A DNA stretch of 64,000 bases from Pseudomonas sp. CHM02 (GCF_000612585.1 NZ_JFCA01000020.1:51674-115673), one strand, 5' to 3'; numbered from the stretch's first letter, positions 48,341 through 58,595 are shown. Translations and numbers: made by a program. Notes: a model not told the origin generated them from the letters alone.

Positions 48341-49330
48341 ATGCCACGCATTGTCCGAATCCACGCCTACGGCGACGCCAGCGTCTTGAAACTCGAAGAC
48401 ATCGACGTACCCGCCCCCGCCGCCGATGAAGTGCAAATAGACGTCAAAGCCTTCGGCCTCAACCGCGCCGAAGTGATGTTCCGCAACCATGCCTACCTGC
48501 AAGAAGCCGAGTTCCCCAGCCGCCTGGGCTACGAAGCCGCCGGCGTAGTGGTGGCTGTCGGCACAGACGTCAGCGACCTTCAGGTGGGCGATGCCGTCAG
48601 TGTGATCCCGCCGCTCGACATCGCCCGATGGGGCACCTACGGCGAAGTCGCCAACGTGCCCGCCTACCTCACCGTCAAGCACCCGCAGAACCTCAGCTTC
48701 GTCCAAGCCGCCGCGTCCTGGATGCAATACGTCACCGCCTGGGGCGCGCTGGTGGACCAGGCCAAACTGACTCAGGGCGACGTGGTACTGGTCACCGCCG
48801 CCTCCAGCAGCGTCGGCCTCGCCGCCTTCCAGATCGCCCGCAGCGTCGGCGCCATCGCCATTGCAGTCACCCGCACCCACGCGAAAAAACAGGCCCTGCT
48901 CGACGCCGGCGCCGCCCATGTCATCGTCAGCGATGAAGAAGACCTGGTCGAACGCGTGATGCAGTTAACTGAAGGCAACGGCGCCCGCGTGGTCTTCGAC
49001 CCGATTGGCGGGCCAGGCTTTGAAACCCTCACCCAGAGCATGGCCAAGGGCGGGATTCTGCTCGAGTACGGTGCATTGAGCCCGGCGCCAACGCCGTTTC
49101 CGTTGTTCACCGTGCTGGGCAAATGCCTGACGCTCAAGGGCTACCTCTACGCCGAAATCGTTGCCGACCCGGCGGCGTTGGCGCGGGCCAAGTCGTTCAT
49201 TCTGGAGGGGCTGGCTTCGGGTGCGTTGTCGCCGGTTATTGCCAAGACGTTTACGTTGGAGCAGGTGCAGGAAGCGCATCGTTTTCTAGAGGCTAACCAG
49301 CAGGTGGGGAAGATTGTGGTGACAGTGTGA
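48341..49330 (+). CDS. Quinone oxidoreductase-like MDR protein
   Basis: A 329-aa zinc-free medium-chain dehydrogenase of the QOR group. The GroES-like N-domain precedes the NADPH loop VTAASSSVGLAAFQIARS, and the zinc-binding Cys/His are absent. It is a single gene with its own leader. The substrate is unknown. Confidence 0.9.
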   Translation: MPRIVRIHAYGDASVLKLEDIDVPAPAADEVQIDVKAFGLNRAEVMFRNHAYLQEAEFPSRLGYEAAGVVVAVGTDVSDLQVGDAVSVIPPLDIARWGTYGEVANVPAYLTVKHPQNLSFVQAAASWMQYVTAWGALVDQAKLTQGDVVLVTAASSSVGLAAFQIARSVGAIAIAVTRTHAKKQALLDAGAAHVIVSDEEDLVERVMQLTEGNGARVVFDPIGGPGFETLTQSMAKGGILLEYGALSPAPTPFPLFTVLGKCLTLKGYLYAEIVADPAALARAKSFILEGLASGALSPVIAKTFTLEQVQEAHRFLEANQQVGKIVVTV

Positions 49331-49437
49331 CGGTATTCAGAATCCGCCGGCTCGTGCGCTGGGGTGGCCGAACCCGGGGTTGCCCGGTCGCTGAATTTCT
49401 CGGTGATCGGGTTTAGTAGCCCGGGGCGGTTATCTAA

Positions 49438-49611
49438 ATGTGCATGAGCGTCATCAGTGAGACATCGCGTCCATGCTTGATGGCCGCTGCCCTGCACGAC
49501 GCTGACGTCCCCGCCGTGCAGGTGGACCGCTGCGTGCGCTTCGACTCGGAAGAGGCGTGCTACTCGCAGCACGGCGGCGATTGGCGTGTGCGCCTGGCTC
49601 GTCAGCCCTGA
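49438..49611 (+). CDS. Possible 57-aa protein
   Basis: An open frame starting [20 protein letters not shown] and ending close to the next gene's stop. Before it lies a GC-rich, inverted-repeat-rich stretch (49364-49425). No ribosome binding site or known domain is clear. It could be a small gene or chance; the gap of 271 bp has no other candidate. Confidence 0.35.
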   Translation: MCMSVISETSRPCLMAAALHDADVPAVQVDRCVRFDSEEACYSQHGGDWRVRLARQP

Positions 49612-50699
49612 ACAACCCGCTCCGCCAGGGCCAGGCAACTGGTCAGCCCCGGTGATTCGATACCGAACAGGTTCACCAGCCCCGGTACACCGTGCTCGGC
49701 GGGTGTACTGATGACAAAGTCCGCCGCCGGGTCCTGTGGGCCGCTGATTTTCGGACGGATGCCGCTGTAGGCCGGTTGCAGGCTGGCGTCGGGCAGGTCG
49801 GGCCAGTAGCGCCGCACGGCGGCGTAGAAACTGTCGCCGCGCCGCGGGTCGACTGGGTAGTCGATGCGGTCTACCCATTCCACGTCCGGGCCGAAGCGCG
49901 CCTGGCCGCCGAGGTCGAGGGTCATGTGCACGCCCAGGCCGGCGCGCTCTGGCGCGGGGTACACCAGGTGCCGAAAGGGTGCGCGGGCGCTCAGGCTGAA
50001 ATAGCTGCCTTTGCATAGATAGGCGTTGGGCACATGGGCTGGGTCGAGGCCGACGATGCGCTGGGCAACGTCGACCGCCGACAACCCGGCGCAGTTGATC
50101 AGGCGCCGGCAGGTCAGGCTCATCGGCTCGGCGCCGCCCATGTCCAGACTGAAGCCGGCCTCGATCACCCGCGCCGCGAGCAGCGGCGTGCGCAGTACCA
50201 GCGTCGCCCCCGCTGCCTCGGCGTCACCCAGCAGGGCCAGCATCAAGCCGTGGGAGTCAATGATGCCGGTGGACGGCGACCACAGCGCGGCGACGCACGA
50301 CAACGCCGGCTCCAGCGCTCGCGCCTGGGCGGCATCGAGCCATTGCAGGTCATCCACGCCGTTGCGCCGGCCCTGCTCCAGCAAACGCTGCAAGCCTTCG
50401 ACCTGGGTCGCATCGGTGGCGACGATCAGTTTGCCGAGGCGCTGGTATTCCACGCCGTGACTGTCGCAATAGGCATACAGCCGTTGCTTGCCCTCGACGC
50501 ACAGCTGCGCCTTGAGGCTCCCATCCGGGTAGTAGAGGCCGGCGTGAATCACCTCGGAGTTGCGCGAGCTGACCCCGACGCCAATCCCCGCGCCCGCCTC
50601 CACCACCAGCACCTCATGACCGGCCTGGGCCAGGGCACGCGCCACTGCCAGGCCGACCACGCCGGCCCCGACCACCACACACTCGATATCGACGCTCAC
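49602..50699 (-). CDS. FAD-dependent oxidoreductase, L-2-hydroxyglutarate oxidase-like
   Basis: A 365-aa DAO-family flavoprotein. The FAD motif [20 protein letters not shown] is at the N-terminus, followed by [20 protein letters not shown], a strong signature of the L-2-hydroxyglutarate oxidase/dehydrogenase branch. Two GTG starts fit (50705 and 50699); GAGG spacing favours 50699. It is 37 bp downstream of an MFS permease gene, in the same direction. Confidence 0.88.
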   Translation of the reverse strand: MSVDIECVVVGAGVVGLAVARALAQAGHEVLVVEAGAGIGVGVSSRNSEVIHAGLYYPDGSLKAQLCVEGKQRLYAYCDSHGVEYQRLGKLIVATDATQVEGLQRLLEQGRRNGVDDLQWLDAAQARALEPALSCVAALWSPSTGIIDSHGLMLALLGDAEAAGATLVLRTPLLAARVIEAGFSLDMGGAEPMSLTCRRLINCAGLSAVDVAQRIVGLDPAHVPNAYLCKGSYFSLSARAPFRHLVYPAPERAGLGVHMTLDLGGQARFGPDVEWVDRIDYPVDPRRGDSFYAAVRRYWPDLPDASLQPAYSGIRPKISGPQDPAADFVISTPAEHGVPGLVNLFGIESPGLTSCLALAERVVQG

Positions 50700-50736
50700 C
50701 CGCACCTCGCTTGTCGAAAGGGTTGACCGGCCCGGA

Positions 50737-52062
50737 TCACGCCAGGCCCCGCTCGCGATAATCGATGAGGCTGGAGAACAGCGCCAGCAACACCGCCATG
50801 ACCACGAAGAAGATCAGCACCAGGAAGTACGAACCGGTGAACTGCACGATCAAGCCGATCAGGATCGGTACGATGACGCCGGCCATATTCCCGCAGAAAT
50901 TCATGGTACCGGCCAGTACGCCGGTTTTCGAGGTGCCGCCGAGAATCGACGGAATGCACCAGTACATGCCGCACCAGCGAATGAAGAACATCGCCACGCA
51001 GAGCAAGCCGATCGCCATGTTGGCCTGCGCCGCATACGCCGTGGCGAGCATGCACAACGCCGCCACCAGCGCCGAACCGCAGAACATGCTGCGCATCACC
51101 AGGTTCGGCGAAGCACCGCTGGATTTCCATTTGTCGCCGATGTAGCCGCCGATCAGTTCACCGACAAAACCACACATGAAAATCAGGAAGGTCGCGCCGC
51201 CCATGCTGGCGATGTTCAGGCCATGAGTCTGGTGCAGGTAGCTGGGCATCCAGGTCAGCAGGCCGTAGAACACGCTGAGGATGCAGCAATAGCCGGCGAA
51301 CATGGCCAGTACCGAGCGATCCTTGAGCAGTTCGCGCAGCTTGACGCTGGTGACCGCGCCCGGTTGCACGGCGGCAGCGTTGGCTTCGGTGATGTGCGCC
51401 AGTTCGGCGGCGTTGACCCCTGGGTGTTCGCTGGGGTGGTTGCGGATGTATTTCCACGCCAGCACGCCGGCGAGCATGGTGCCGACGCCAGCGATCACAA
51501 AGGCGATGCGCCAGGAGTCGAACCAGCCGATCAGCCCGGCGATGATGATCGCGCCAAATGCGCTGCCCAACGGCGCGCCACCATCCACCAGCACTGCGCC
51601 GCGCCCGCGCTCGTTCGGCGTCAGCCAGGCGCCGTTGAGCTTGGCCCCGGCGGGCATGATCGGCGACTCGGCGACGCCCAGGCCCATGCGGGTGATCAAC
51701 AGGGTGATCCAGTTATGCGCACCGGCAGCCAGGGCTTGGAATGCGCCCCAGGCGACGGTGGCGATCACGATCACGCGGCGGGTCTGGAAGCGATCCAGCA
51801 GCATGCCGCCGGGAATCTGCATCAACGCGTAGGACCAGAAAAACGCACTGAGCATCAGGCCTTCAAGGGCCGGCGGGATCTGGAACTCGCTGGAAATCAG
51901 CGGCAATGCCACCGACAACGACGCACGGTCGATGTAGTTGATCGCGGTGAGTAACAGCATGATCAGGAAGATCCGCCAGCGCACGGTAGTCGGGCGTTGG
52001 CTCAGGGAGGTGGCGCGGTTGGGCGCTGCCAGGGGCAGTTGTTCTGCACTCGGGTTATTCAT
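50737..52062 (-). CDS. MFS transporter, anion:cation symporter type
   Basis: A 441-aa permease with twelve predicted helices, [18 protein letters not shown] in helix 1 and the [16 protein letters not shown] stretch typical of hexuronate and carboxylate symporters. The start [15 protein letters not shown] is chosen over a longer frame. It probably imports an organic acid used by the neighbouring enzymes. Confidence 0.9.
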   Translation of the reverse strand: MNNPSAEQLPLAAPNRATSLSQRPTTVRWRIFLIMLLLTAINYIDRASLSVALPLISSEFQIPPALEGLMLSAFFWSYALMQIPGGMLLDRFQTRRVIVIATVAWGAFQALAAGAHNWITLLITRMGLGVAESPIMPAGAKLNGAWLTPNERGRGAVLVDGGAPLGSAFGAIIIAGLIGWFDSWRIAFVIAGVGTMLAGVLAWKYIRNHPSEHPGVNAAELAHITEANAAAVQPGAVTSVKLRELLKDRSVLAMFAGYCCILSVFYGLLTWMPSYLHQTHGLNIASMGGATFLIFMCGFVGELIGGYIGDKWKSSGASPNLVMRSMFCGSALVAALCMLATAYAAQANMAIGLLCVAMFFIRWCGMYWCIPSILGGTSKTGVLAGTMNFCGNMAGVIVPILIGLIVQFTGSYFLVLIFFVVMAVLLALFSSLIDYRERGLA

Positions 52063-52176
52063 GGGGGCCGCTCTTATTGTTGTGGGGTCACGCGGCCTCA
52101 CTCTAATCAAGCGCCTGGGCAGTGAATAATGAAGGGATCTGATAGGGGGATCACCGCACGTCATCCCCCGCGTCGA

Positions 52177-52965
52177 TCAGAACGTGCCGGGGTAGCTGCC
52201 GCCGTCCAGCAGCAGGTTTTGCCCGGTGACAAACCCGGCGTGGATGCTGCACAGGAACGCGCAGTAGGCCCCGAATTCGTCCGCCTGGCCGAAGCGCTGG
52301 GCCGGTACGTTTTTGCGGCGTTGCGCCGCGAGGGTGTCCACCGGGGTGCCGCTGGCGTCGGCGGCCGCGCTCAAGGTTTTGTGCAGGCGTTCGGTCTCGA
52401 ATGGCCCTGGCAACAGGTTGTTGATGGTCACGTTATTGCCGGCCAGCCGAGGCTGCCGCGCCAGCCCGGCGATGAAGCCGGTGAGACCGCTGCGCGCACC
52501 GTTGGACAGGCCGAGGGTATCGATCGGCGCCTTGACCGCGCCGGAGGTGATGTTCACCACGCGTCCAAAACCGCGTTCGGCCATGCCATCCACGCACGCC
52601 TTGATCAGTTCGATGGGCGTGAGCATGTTGGCGTCCAGGGCACGGATCCAGTCGTCACGCTGCCAATCGCGGAAATCCCCCGGTGGCGGGCCGCCCGCGT
52701 TGTTCACCAGGATGTCCACCTGCGGGCAGGCGGCGAGTACCTGTCGGCGCACGGCCGGGTCGCTGATATCGCCGGCCACGGTACGCACGTCTATGCCGGG
52801 CGCCAACTCGCGCAATTGCCCGGCGGCGGCCTGCAAGGCCTCGTCGCCACGAGCGTTGATCACCAGGTTCACCCCTTCCTGCGCCAGTGCCCGCGCACAG
52901 CCCAGGCCCAAGCCCTTGCTGGCGGCACAGACGATGGCCCAGCGTCCCGAAATACCCAGATCCAT
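52177..52965 (-). CDS. SDR-fold protein lacking the YxxxK catalytic pair
   Basis: A 262-aa short-chain dehydrogenase relative. The glycine loop is AASKGLGLGCARAL and NNAG is present, as is Ser141. Where Tyr and Lys should be, it has Ser154 and Arg158 (LGLSNGAR). It may therefore use another mechanism or not be a redox enzyme. The start has GGAGCAACGTC upstream. It is divergent from the iron alcohol dehydrogenase. Confidence 0.88.
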   Translation of the reverse strand: MDLGISGRWAIVCAASKGLGLGCARALAQEGVNLVINARGDEALQAAAGQLRELAPGIDVRTVAGDISDPAVRRQVLAACPQVDILVNNAGGPPPGDFRDWQRDDWIRALDANMLTPIELIKACVDGMAERGFGRVVNITSGAVKAPIDTLGLSNGARSGLTGFIAGLARQPRLAGNNVTINNLLPGPFETERLHKTLSAAADASGTPVDTLAAQRRKNVPAQRFGQADEFGAYCAFLCSIHAGFVTGQNLLLDGGSYPGTF

Positions 52966-53171
52966 GACGTTGCTCCTGCTCAATGCGTGGCAGAGAAACC
53001 GCTACGTTACCACCGCACGCGCCCCACCCGGGGGATGACAATGGCTCATCGGTGGATCAGCTCTTTTCATTATCGACACCCCGCGCCGCTTATTACTGTG
53101 ACTCCACCTCCCTGCCGCTCTGCCCCACCCAGCGCAGGTCGAGTCCAGACAAATAAGAATCGGAGTTGCCC

Positions 53172-54335
53172 ATGCACGCGTTCCAGTTTTACTTCCCCAC
53201 CACCCTCAAGAGCGGCAACGGCCTGGTGCGCCAGTCCGGCACGCTGCTCAAGCCCCATGTGCGCAACAAGCTGCTGGTGGTCACCGACCAGGGCCTGATC
53301 GATTCCGGCGTGCTGGAGAGCTTTTTTGCATCCTTGGCCGACAGCGCCATCGGCTACGAAGTGTTCGCCGGCGTTGAGCCCAACCCCACCACCCTGGTGC
53401 TCGACCGTGCGGTGGCGTTTCTCAAGGAACATGAGTGTGACGCGGTGATCGGCGTCGGCGGCGGCAGCAGCATCGACACCGCCAAGGGCGTGGCGGCGAT
53501 GGCGACCAACCCGGGCAATATTCTCGACTACGAAGGCTACGACAAACTGCTGCACCCGCCGCTGCCGATCTTCGCGATCCCCACCACCTCGGGCACCGGC
53601 AGCGAATGCACGGCGTCGACTGTGTTCACCAACACCGAAACCCTGTTCAAGACGGTGATCATCAGCCCGGCGCTGTTCCCCAAGCTGGCGATCCTCGACG
53701 CGGAACTGACCCTCAAGCTGCCGGCGTCGATCACCGCCGCCACCGGCATGGACGCCCTGACCCACGCCATCGAATCCTACGTGTCCAAGCAAGCCAACCC
53801 GATCAGCCAGGCCCTGGCGCTGCAAGCGATCAAGATGATCTGCACGCACTTGCCCAAGGCGTTCTTCACCGGCTCCGACCTGCATGCGCGGGAACAGATG
53901 CTGCTGGCCTCGTTCCTCGCCGGGGTGGCGTTCGCGCAATCGAAACTGGGCAACGTCCACGCCATCTCGCACACCTTCGGCGGCGTGTTCAACATCCCCC
54001 ACGGCATCGCCAACGCAACCCTGCTGCCCTATGTCATCGACTTCAACCTGGCCGCCTGCCCCGAGCTGTTTCGCGATATCGCCCTGGCCATGGGTGAGAA
54101 CGTCGACGGCCTGAACCTGCACCAGGCCGGGCACAAAGTCGCCGAGCACGTGATGGCACTGAACAAGGCCATCGGCATCCCCGCGACCATCAAGGAACTG
54201 GGCGTGGACCTCGACTACATGCCGCAGATGGTCCGCGACTCGATGCGCAGCGGCAACGTGCTGGTCAACCCACGCCTGACCACCGCCGCCGACATCGAGC
54301 GAATCATCAGCAACGCCTGGCACGGCGTGCACTGA
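53172..54335 (+). CDS. Iron-containing alcohol dehydrogenase
   Basis: A 387-aa type III alcohol dehydrogenase. The NAD loop GVGGGSSIDTAKGVA and metal-site stretches GMDALTHAIESYVS and GNVHAISHTFGG are intact. The ATG at 53172 (MHAFQFYFPTTLKSG) is preferred to a TTG two codons earlier. First gene of a three-gene run with a NIPSNAP gene and a cyclase-family gene. Confidence 0.93.
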   Translation: MHAFQFYFPTTLKSGNGLVRQSGTLLKPHVRNKLLVVTDQGLIDSGVLESFFASLADSAIGYEVFAGVEPNPTTLVLDRAVAFLKEHECDAVIGVGGGSSIDTAKGVAAMATNPGNILDYEGYDKLLHPPLPIFAIPTTSGTGSECTASTVFTNTETLFKTVIISPALFPKLAILDAELTLKLPASITAATGMDALTHAIESYVSKQANPISQALALQAIKMICTHLPKAFFTGSDLHAREQMLLASFLAGVAFAQSKLGNVHAISHTFGGVFNIPHGIANATLLPYVIDFNLAACPELFRDIALAMGENVDGLNLHQAGHKVAEHVMALNKAIGIPATIKELGVDLDYMPQMVRDSMRSGNVLVNPRLTTAADIERIISNAWHGVH

Positions 54336-54365
54336 CCTCCCCTTTCCCTGCAAGAGAGACTGCCC

Positions 54366-54680
54366 ATGTTTTATGAAATGCGTACCTACACCGTCCAGAT
54401 CGGCAAGATGCAAACCTACCTCAAGCACTTCGAGGAAAACGGCCTGCCGGTGATCTCGCGCTACGCCACGCTGGTGGGCTGGTGGTACACCGAAATCGGC
54501 GAGCTGAACCAGGTGATCCACATCTGGGCCTACCCAAGCCTGGATGAGCGCATCGAGAAACGCGCTGCGCTTTACCAGGACCCCGACTGGCTGAACGGCT
54601 TCGTGCCCGTCGCCTTCCCGATGCTGGAGAAAATGGAATCGAAACTGCTGATTCCGGCGAATTTTTCACCGATCAAATAA
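54366..54680 (+). CDS. NIPSNAP family protein
   Basis: A 104-aa protein with the NIPSNAP dimeric alpha-beta fold: MFYEMRTYTVQIGKMQTYLK at the start and GELNQVIHIWAYPSLDERIEKR in the middle. The molecular function is not settled in the family, though in bacteria it often lies in catabolic operons. It is 30 bp after the iron dehydrogenase gene and 11 bp before the next. Confidence 0.88.
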   Translation: MFYEMRTYTVQIGKMQTYLKHFEENGLPVISRYATLVGWWYTEIGELNQVIHIWAYPSLDERIEKRAALYQDPDWLNGFVPVAFPMLEKMESKLLIPANFSPIK

Positions 54681-54691
54681 AGGACATTTCC

Positions 54692-55666
54692 ATGTGCGAT
54701 CACAATTCCAACAACAATCACGCACCCGACGTCAAAGCCCTGCTCGAAGGCCTCCCCAGCAACTGGGGCAAGTGGGGGCCCGACGATGAAGTCGGCGCCC
54801 TCAACTACCTGCAAAGCGCGCAGATATTGCGCGGCATCGCCAGCGTGCGCCAAGGCAAGACCTTCACCCTGCAGGTGCAGATCGGCCATCCCAAGGGTGA
54901 ACCCCTGTGGCCCGGACGGCGCCCGTCGATGCGCGTCAACGTGCTGGACAAAGGCCACTTCCTGGCCGGCAAGGCCCACTTCGACGGGCATGTGGAATAC
55001 GCCGACGATGTGATCTTCATGCACTTGCAGGGCTCGACCCAATACGACGCCCTCGGCCACGTTTGGCACGACAACAAGCTGTGGAACGGCTATGACGCCA
55101 TGAGCACCATCGGTGGCATGGACAAGGCCAGCATCCTGCCGATCGCCGAACGTGGCGTAGTCGGGCGTGCAGTGCTGATCGACATGGCCCGCCACCGTGG
55201 CAAAAGCGTGCTGGACAAGGGCGAGACCTTCAACCATCTGGACCTGATGGCCGCCGCCAAGGCACAGGGCGTGGAGATTGAAAAACGCGACATCCTGATC
55301 ATCCGCACCGGCTGGATCGGCTCGTTCTACGAGCGCGAGCCGGAGGAGTTCTACCAGGACTTCGCCGAGCCGGGCCTGACCTTCAGCCGCGAGCTGGTGG
55401 AATGGTTCCACCAGATGGAAATCCCCAACCTGGTCACCGACACCATGGCCAACGAGGTCGCGGTGGACCCGCAGTCCGGGGTGTTGATCCCACTGCACAA
55501 CGCGCTGATGCGCAACCTCGGCGTGGCCTTCACCGAGGTGGTGATCCTCGATGAACTGGCCAGGGACTGCGCGGAAGACGGGCAGTGGCAATTCCTCTAC
55601 ACCGCGGCGCCGTTGAAGATTGTCGGTGGCAGTGGTGCGCCGGTGAATCCTATCGTGATCAAGTAA
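54692..55666 (+). CDS. Cyclase-family hydrolase (kynurenine formamidase-like fold)
   Basis: A 324-aa protein of the Cyclase family (PF04199), metal-dependent amide or lactone hydrolases. The motif GSTQYDALGHVWH matches the HGTHxDxxxH metal site but has Ser and Gln where the classical first and second His are, so metal binding may differ. Last gene of the three-gene run. The substrate is unknown. Confidence 0.85.
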   Translation: MCDHNSNNNHAPDVKALLEGLPSNWGKWGPDDEVGALNYLQSAQILRGIASVRQGKTFTLQVQIGHPKGEPLWPGRRPSMRVNVLDKGHFLAGKAHFDGHVEYADDVIFMHLQGSTQYDALGHVWHDNKLWNGYDAMSTIGGMDKASILPIAERGVVGRAVLIDMARHRGKSVLDKGETFNHLDLMAAAKAQGVEIEKRDILIIRTGWIGSFYEREPEEFYQDFAEPGLTFSRELVEWFHQMEIPNLVTDTMANEVAVDPQSGVLIPLHNALMRNLGVAFTEVVILDELARDCAEDGQWQFLYTAAPLKIVGGSGAPVNPIVIK

Positions 55667-55676
55667 CCGACTCATC

Positions 55677-55710
55677 TCCTGTGGGAGCAGGCTTGCCCGC
55701 CCCACAGGGA
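55677..55710. repeat. Short REP-like inverted repeat
   Basis: CCTGTGGG and CCCACAGG arms around GAGCAGGCTTGCCCGC. It lies between convergent genes and may also serve as a terminator. Confidence 0.6.
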
Positions 55711-55722
55711 TAACGAGTTGGG

Positions 55723-56661
55723 CTAGACCACCAGGTGCCCGTTCAACGCTTCGATCAACATACTCGCCGCCGGCGACAAGTCGGCGCCCACACGGCTGAT
55801 CACACCATACGGCTCGATCAGTGCCCGCAACGACACCGGCAGTTTCACCAGCAGTTCGAACTGCTCGCAGAAATTCGCCACTTCCGCCGGGATCACCGCC
55901 AGCAGCGACGGGTCTTGTTGCACCAGCAGGATGGTCGCGAACGTCGACGAGGTTTCCAGCGGGTAGCGCGGCACTTCCATCCCCGCCTCGTGCAACTCGC
56001 GCTCCAGCGCCTGGCGCATGGGCATGTCCTTGGGGTAGACCACCCAGCGGTAATCACTGAGCTGGGTCAGCGCCACCGACTCGGCGCGGGCCAGCGGATG
56101 CTCCTGGCTGGCAACCACCGCCAGCGGTTCCTCGCTCAATTCGATGCAGTCATACGCCGACGAGCGCTGGGCCACGCTGGTGCGACAGATCGCCAGGTCG
56201 AGCCGGCCCTGATCGAGCAGGCTCAACAGGGTGGCGCTGGTGTTCTCGACGATTTCCACCGACAGCTGCGGCTGCTTGAGGCGCAGCTCGGTCAGCGCAC
56301 GGGTCAGCAGCGGCACCGCGCCCATGATCACCCCCACCGACAAGCGTCCGCCCTGGCCCTGCATGATGCTCAGCATCTCCTCGCGCAAGTGCTCCACGTC
56401 GCTGTAGATCAACCGCGCGTAACGGATCATGCAACGCCCCATCTCATTGGCCACCAACCCCTTCGGCTGGCGCTCGAACAGCGGCATGCCGAGCAGCGAC
56501 TCGACTTCATGCAGGGCCTTGGTGGCACCGGACTGGGAAATCGCAATTTGCTCGGCGGCCTTGTGCAGGGAGCCTCGATCATCGAGGGCGATCAACAAGC
56601 GCAGTTGCTTGAGACGCAAGCGGGCAGCAATGCTGCCCAGGGAGGGGATCAGCTCATTCAT
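55723..56661 (-). CDS. LysR-type regulator of the catabolic cluster
   Basis: A 312-aa LysR regulator starting MNELIPSLGSIAARLRLKQL, with the helix-turn-helix region SLHKAAEQIAISQSGATKALHE and a normal effector domain. It is the only regulator in the cluster and reads toward the cyclase-family gene. It has the GbpR/aromatic-type N-terminus. Upstream Met codons in frame are rejected because they enter the dehydrogenase gene. Confidence 0.92.
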   Translation of the reverse strand: MNELIPSLGSIAARLRLKQLRLLIALDDRGSLHKAAEQIAISQSGATKALHEVESLLGMPLFERQPKGLVANEMGRCMIRYARLIYSDVEHLREEMLSIMQGQGGRLSVGVIMGAVPLLTRALTELRLKQPQLSVEIVENTSATLLSLLDQGRLDLAICRTSVAQRSSAYDCIELSEEPLAVVASQEHPLARAESVALTQLSDYRWVVYPKDMPMRQALERELHEAGMEVPRYPLETSSTFATILLVQQDPSLLAVIPAEVANFCEQFELLVKLPVSLRALIEPYGVISRVGADLSPAASMLIEALNGHLVV

Positions 56662-56722
56662 GGTCACTCTCGGTGTACTGACGATAGAGCCCACGCCGCC
56701 CTGGGGCCGCGTGGGCGGGACC

Positions 56723-58306
56723 TCAGCCCAGGGGCAAGCGGCTCCACTGGCCATCGACCAGGCGCTGGATACCCAGGGGGTTACGGTTTTGCAGCGCTTC
56801 GGGCAGGCATGCGTCCGGGTAGTTCTGGTAGCAGACCGGCCGCAGGAAACGATCGATGGCCAGGGTGCCCACGGAGGTGCCACGGGCATCGGAAGTGGCC
56901 GGGTACGGGCCGCCATGGACCATGGCGTCGCTGACTTCGACACCGGTGGGGTAACCGTTGAGCAGCAGCCGACCGACCTTGTCTTCCAGCACCGGCAATA
57001 CCGGGGCGAAGCGCTGCAGGTCAGTCGGCTCGGCGATCAGGGTCGCGGTGAGTTGCCCGTGCAGGCTGTGCAGCACCGCCAGCAGTTGCGCCGCGTCCGC
57101 GACTTCCACCACCACCGTGGCCGGACCGAAGATCTCTTCCTGCAGCAACGGGTCGCCGTCCAGCAACAGGTTCACATCGGCCTGGAACAGTTGCGGTCGG
57201 GCCTGGTTGCCTTCCTGCGCCTGGCCGGCCAGATGGCGGATGCCTGAATGGCCGGCAATATGTGCCAGGCCACGGCTGTAGCTGCGCAAGGTGCCAGCGT
57301 TTAGCATGGTCTGCGGCGTTGCCTGGCCCATGGTCGCGGCGAATTCGGCGATGAAGGCGCTGAACTCGGGCGAGCGCAAACCGATCACCAGGCCGGGGCT
57401 GGTGCAGAACTGGCCCACGCCCTGATTGACCGAGGCGCTCAGCTCGGCAGCGAGGGTGGTGCCGCGCTGCTGCAAGGCTTCGGGCAGCAGGATCACCGGG
57501 TTGATGCTCGACATCTCGGCGAACACCGGAATCGGCTGCGCACGTGCCGCCGCCAGATCGAACAACGCCCGGCCGCCCTTGAGCGAACCGGTGAACCCCA
57601 CAGCCTTGATACCCTCGGCCTTGACCAGCGCCTGGCCAACACCGGCGCCGAAAATCATGTTGAACACCCCGGATGGCATCCCCGTGCGCTGAGCCGCCCG
57701 CAGAATGGCGCTGGCCACACGATCGGCGGTGGCCATGTGACCGCTGTGGGCCTTGAACACCACAGGGCAACCGGCGGCCAGCGCCGAGGCGGTGTCGCCG
57801 CCGGCGGTGGAAAACGCCAAGGGGAAATTGCTCGCGCCAAACACCGCCACCGGGCCAACGCCGATACGGTACTGACGCAGATCGACGCGGGGCAGCGGCT
57901 GGCGCTGCGGCAAGGCCTGGTCGATGCGCGCACCGAGAAAGTCGCCGCGACGCAGCACGTGGGCGAACAGGCGCAATTGCCCGGTGGTGCGGCTGCGCTC
58001 GCCACGAATCCGCGCCTCCGGCAACGCGGTTTCCTGGCCGATCAAGGCAATGAAGTCATCGCCCAGGTCATCGATCTCCTCGGCAATCGCGTCGAGGAAC
58101 TCACTGCGACGCAGCGGCGACAGCTGGCGAAACGGCGCAAACGCGCGGGTCGCTGCCTCCACGGCGAGCTGCACTTCACGCTCATCGGCTTGAAGGAACA
58201 CGTAAGGCAGCGGCTGGCCGCTGCGGGCATCGATACTCTGAAGGGGCTGCTGGCCAAGGGCGCTGCGCTGGCCGTCGATGAATTGCTGGCCCAGGATGTC
58301 GGACAT
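56723..58306 (-). CDS. Aldehyde dehydrogenase of the alpha-ketoglutarate semialdehyde type
   Basis: A 527-aa NADP-type dehydrogenase, longer than ordinary aldehyde dehydrogenases as in the ketoglutarate-semialdehyde family. Catalytic Cys is in GVGQFCTSPGLV and the base Glu in FAEMSSINPVIL; VFGASNFPLAFSTAGGDTASA is the family's cofactor region. The ATG at 58306 has GAGGGAG upstream. It oxidises 2,5-dioxopentanoate to 2-oxoglutarate in sugar-acid and hydroxyproline breakdown in relatives. Confidence 0.9.
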   Translation of the reverse strand: MSDILGQQFIDGQRSALGQQPLQSIDARSGQPLPYVFLQADEREVQLAVEAATRAFAPFRQLSPLRRSEFLDAIAEEIDDLGDDFIALIGQETALPEARIRGERSRTTGQLRLFAHVLRRGDFLGARIDQALPQRQPLPRVDLRQYRIGVGPVAVFGASNFPLAFSTAGGDTASALAAGCPVVFKAHSGHMATADRVASAILRAAQRTGMPSGVFNMIFGAGVGQALVKAEGIKAVGFTGSLKGGRALFDLAAARAQPIPVFAEMSSINPVILLPEALQQRGTTLAAELSASVNQGVGQFCTSPGLVIGLRSPEFSAFIAEFAATMGQATPQTMLNAGTLRSYSRGLAHIAGHSGIRHLAGQAQEGNQARPQLFQADVNLLLDGDPLLQEEIFGPATVVVEVADAAQLLAVLHSLHGQLTATLIAEPTDLQRFAPVLPVLEDKVGRLLLNGYPTGVEVSDAMVHGGPYPATSDARGTSVGTLAIDRFLRPVCYQNYPDACLPEALQNRNPLGIQRLVDGQWSRLPLG

Positions 58307-58595
58307 CAATAACTCCCTCGCCTGCGGCTCGCAGGCGATTACCAAGAAAAAGGGATACGCGCGAAGCGCACGGGCCACTCTAGACGGCCAGGTCTTGGGC
58401 AAACAAATGACAGCAATGGGCCAGGGGATGAGCGTTTGTCATCCCCGTGCAAGGTAGTCAGTGCGTGGGGCAAGAAACAGGCGGTTGCGGGCAAATCACT
58501 CGTTCTGAAAAATCATCAATGACGCGCCGCTAGAGGCCGTCGCTCAATTCCGTGATAATGCCCACCCTCCCGCCTCGATACGGAAATCCCGCTCA

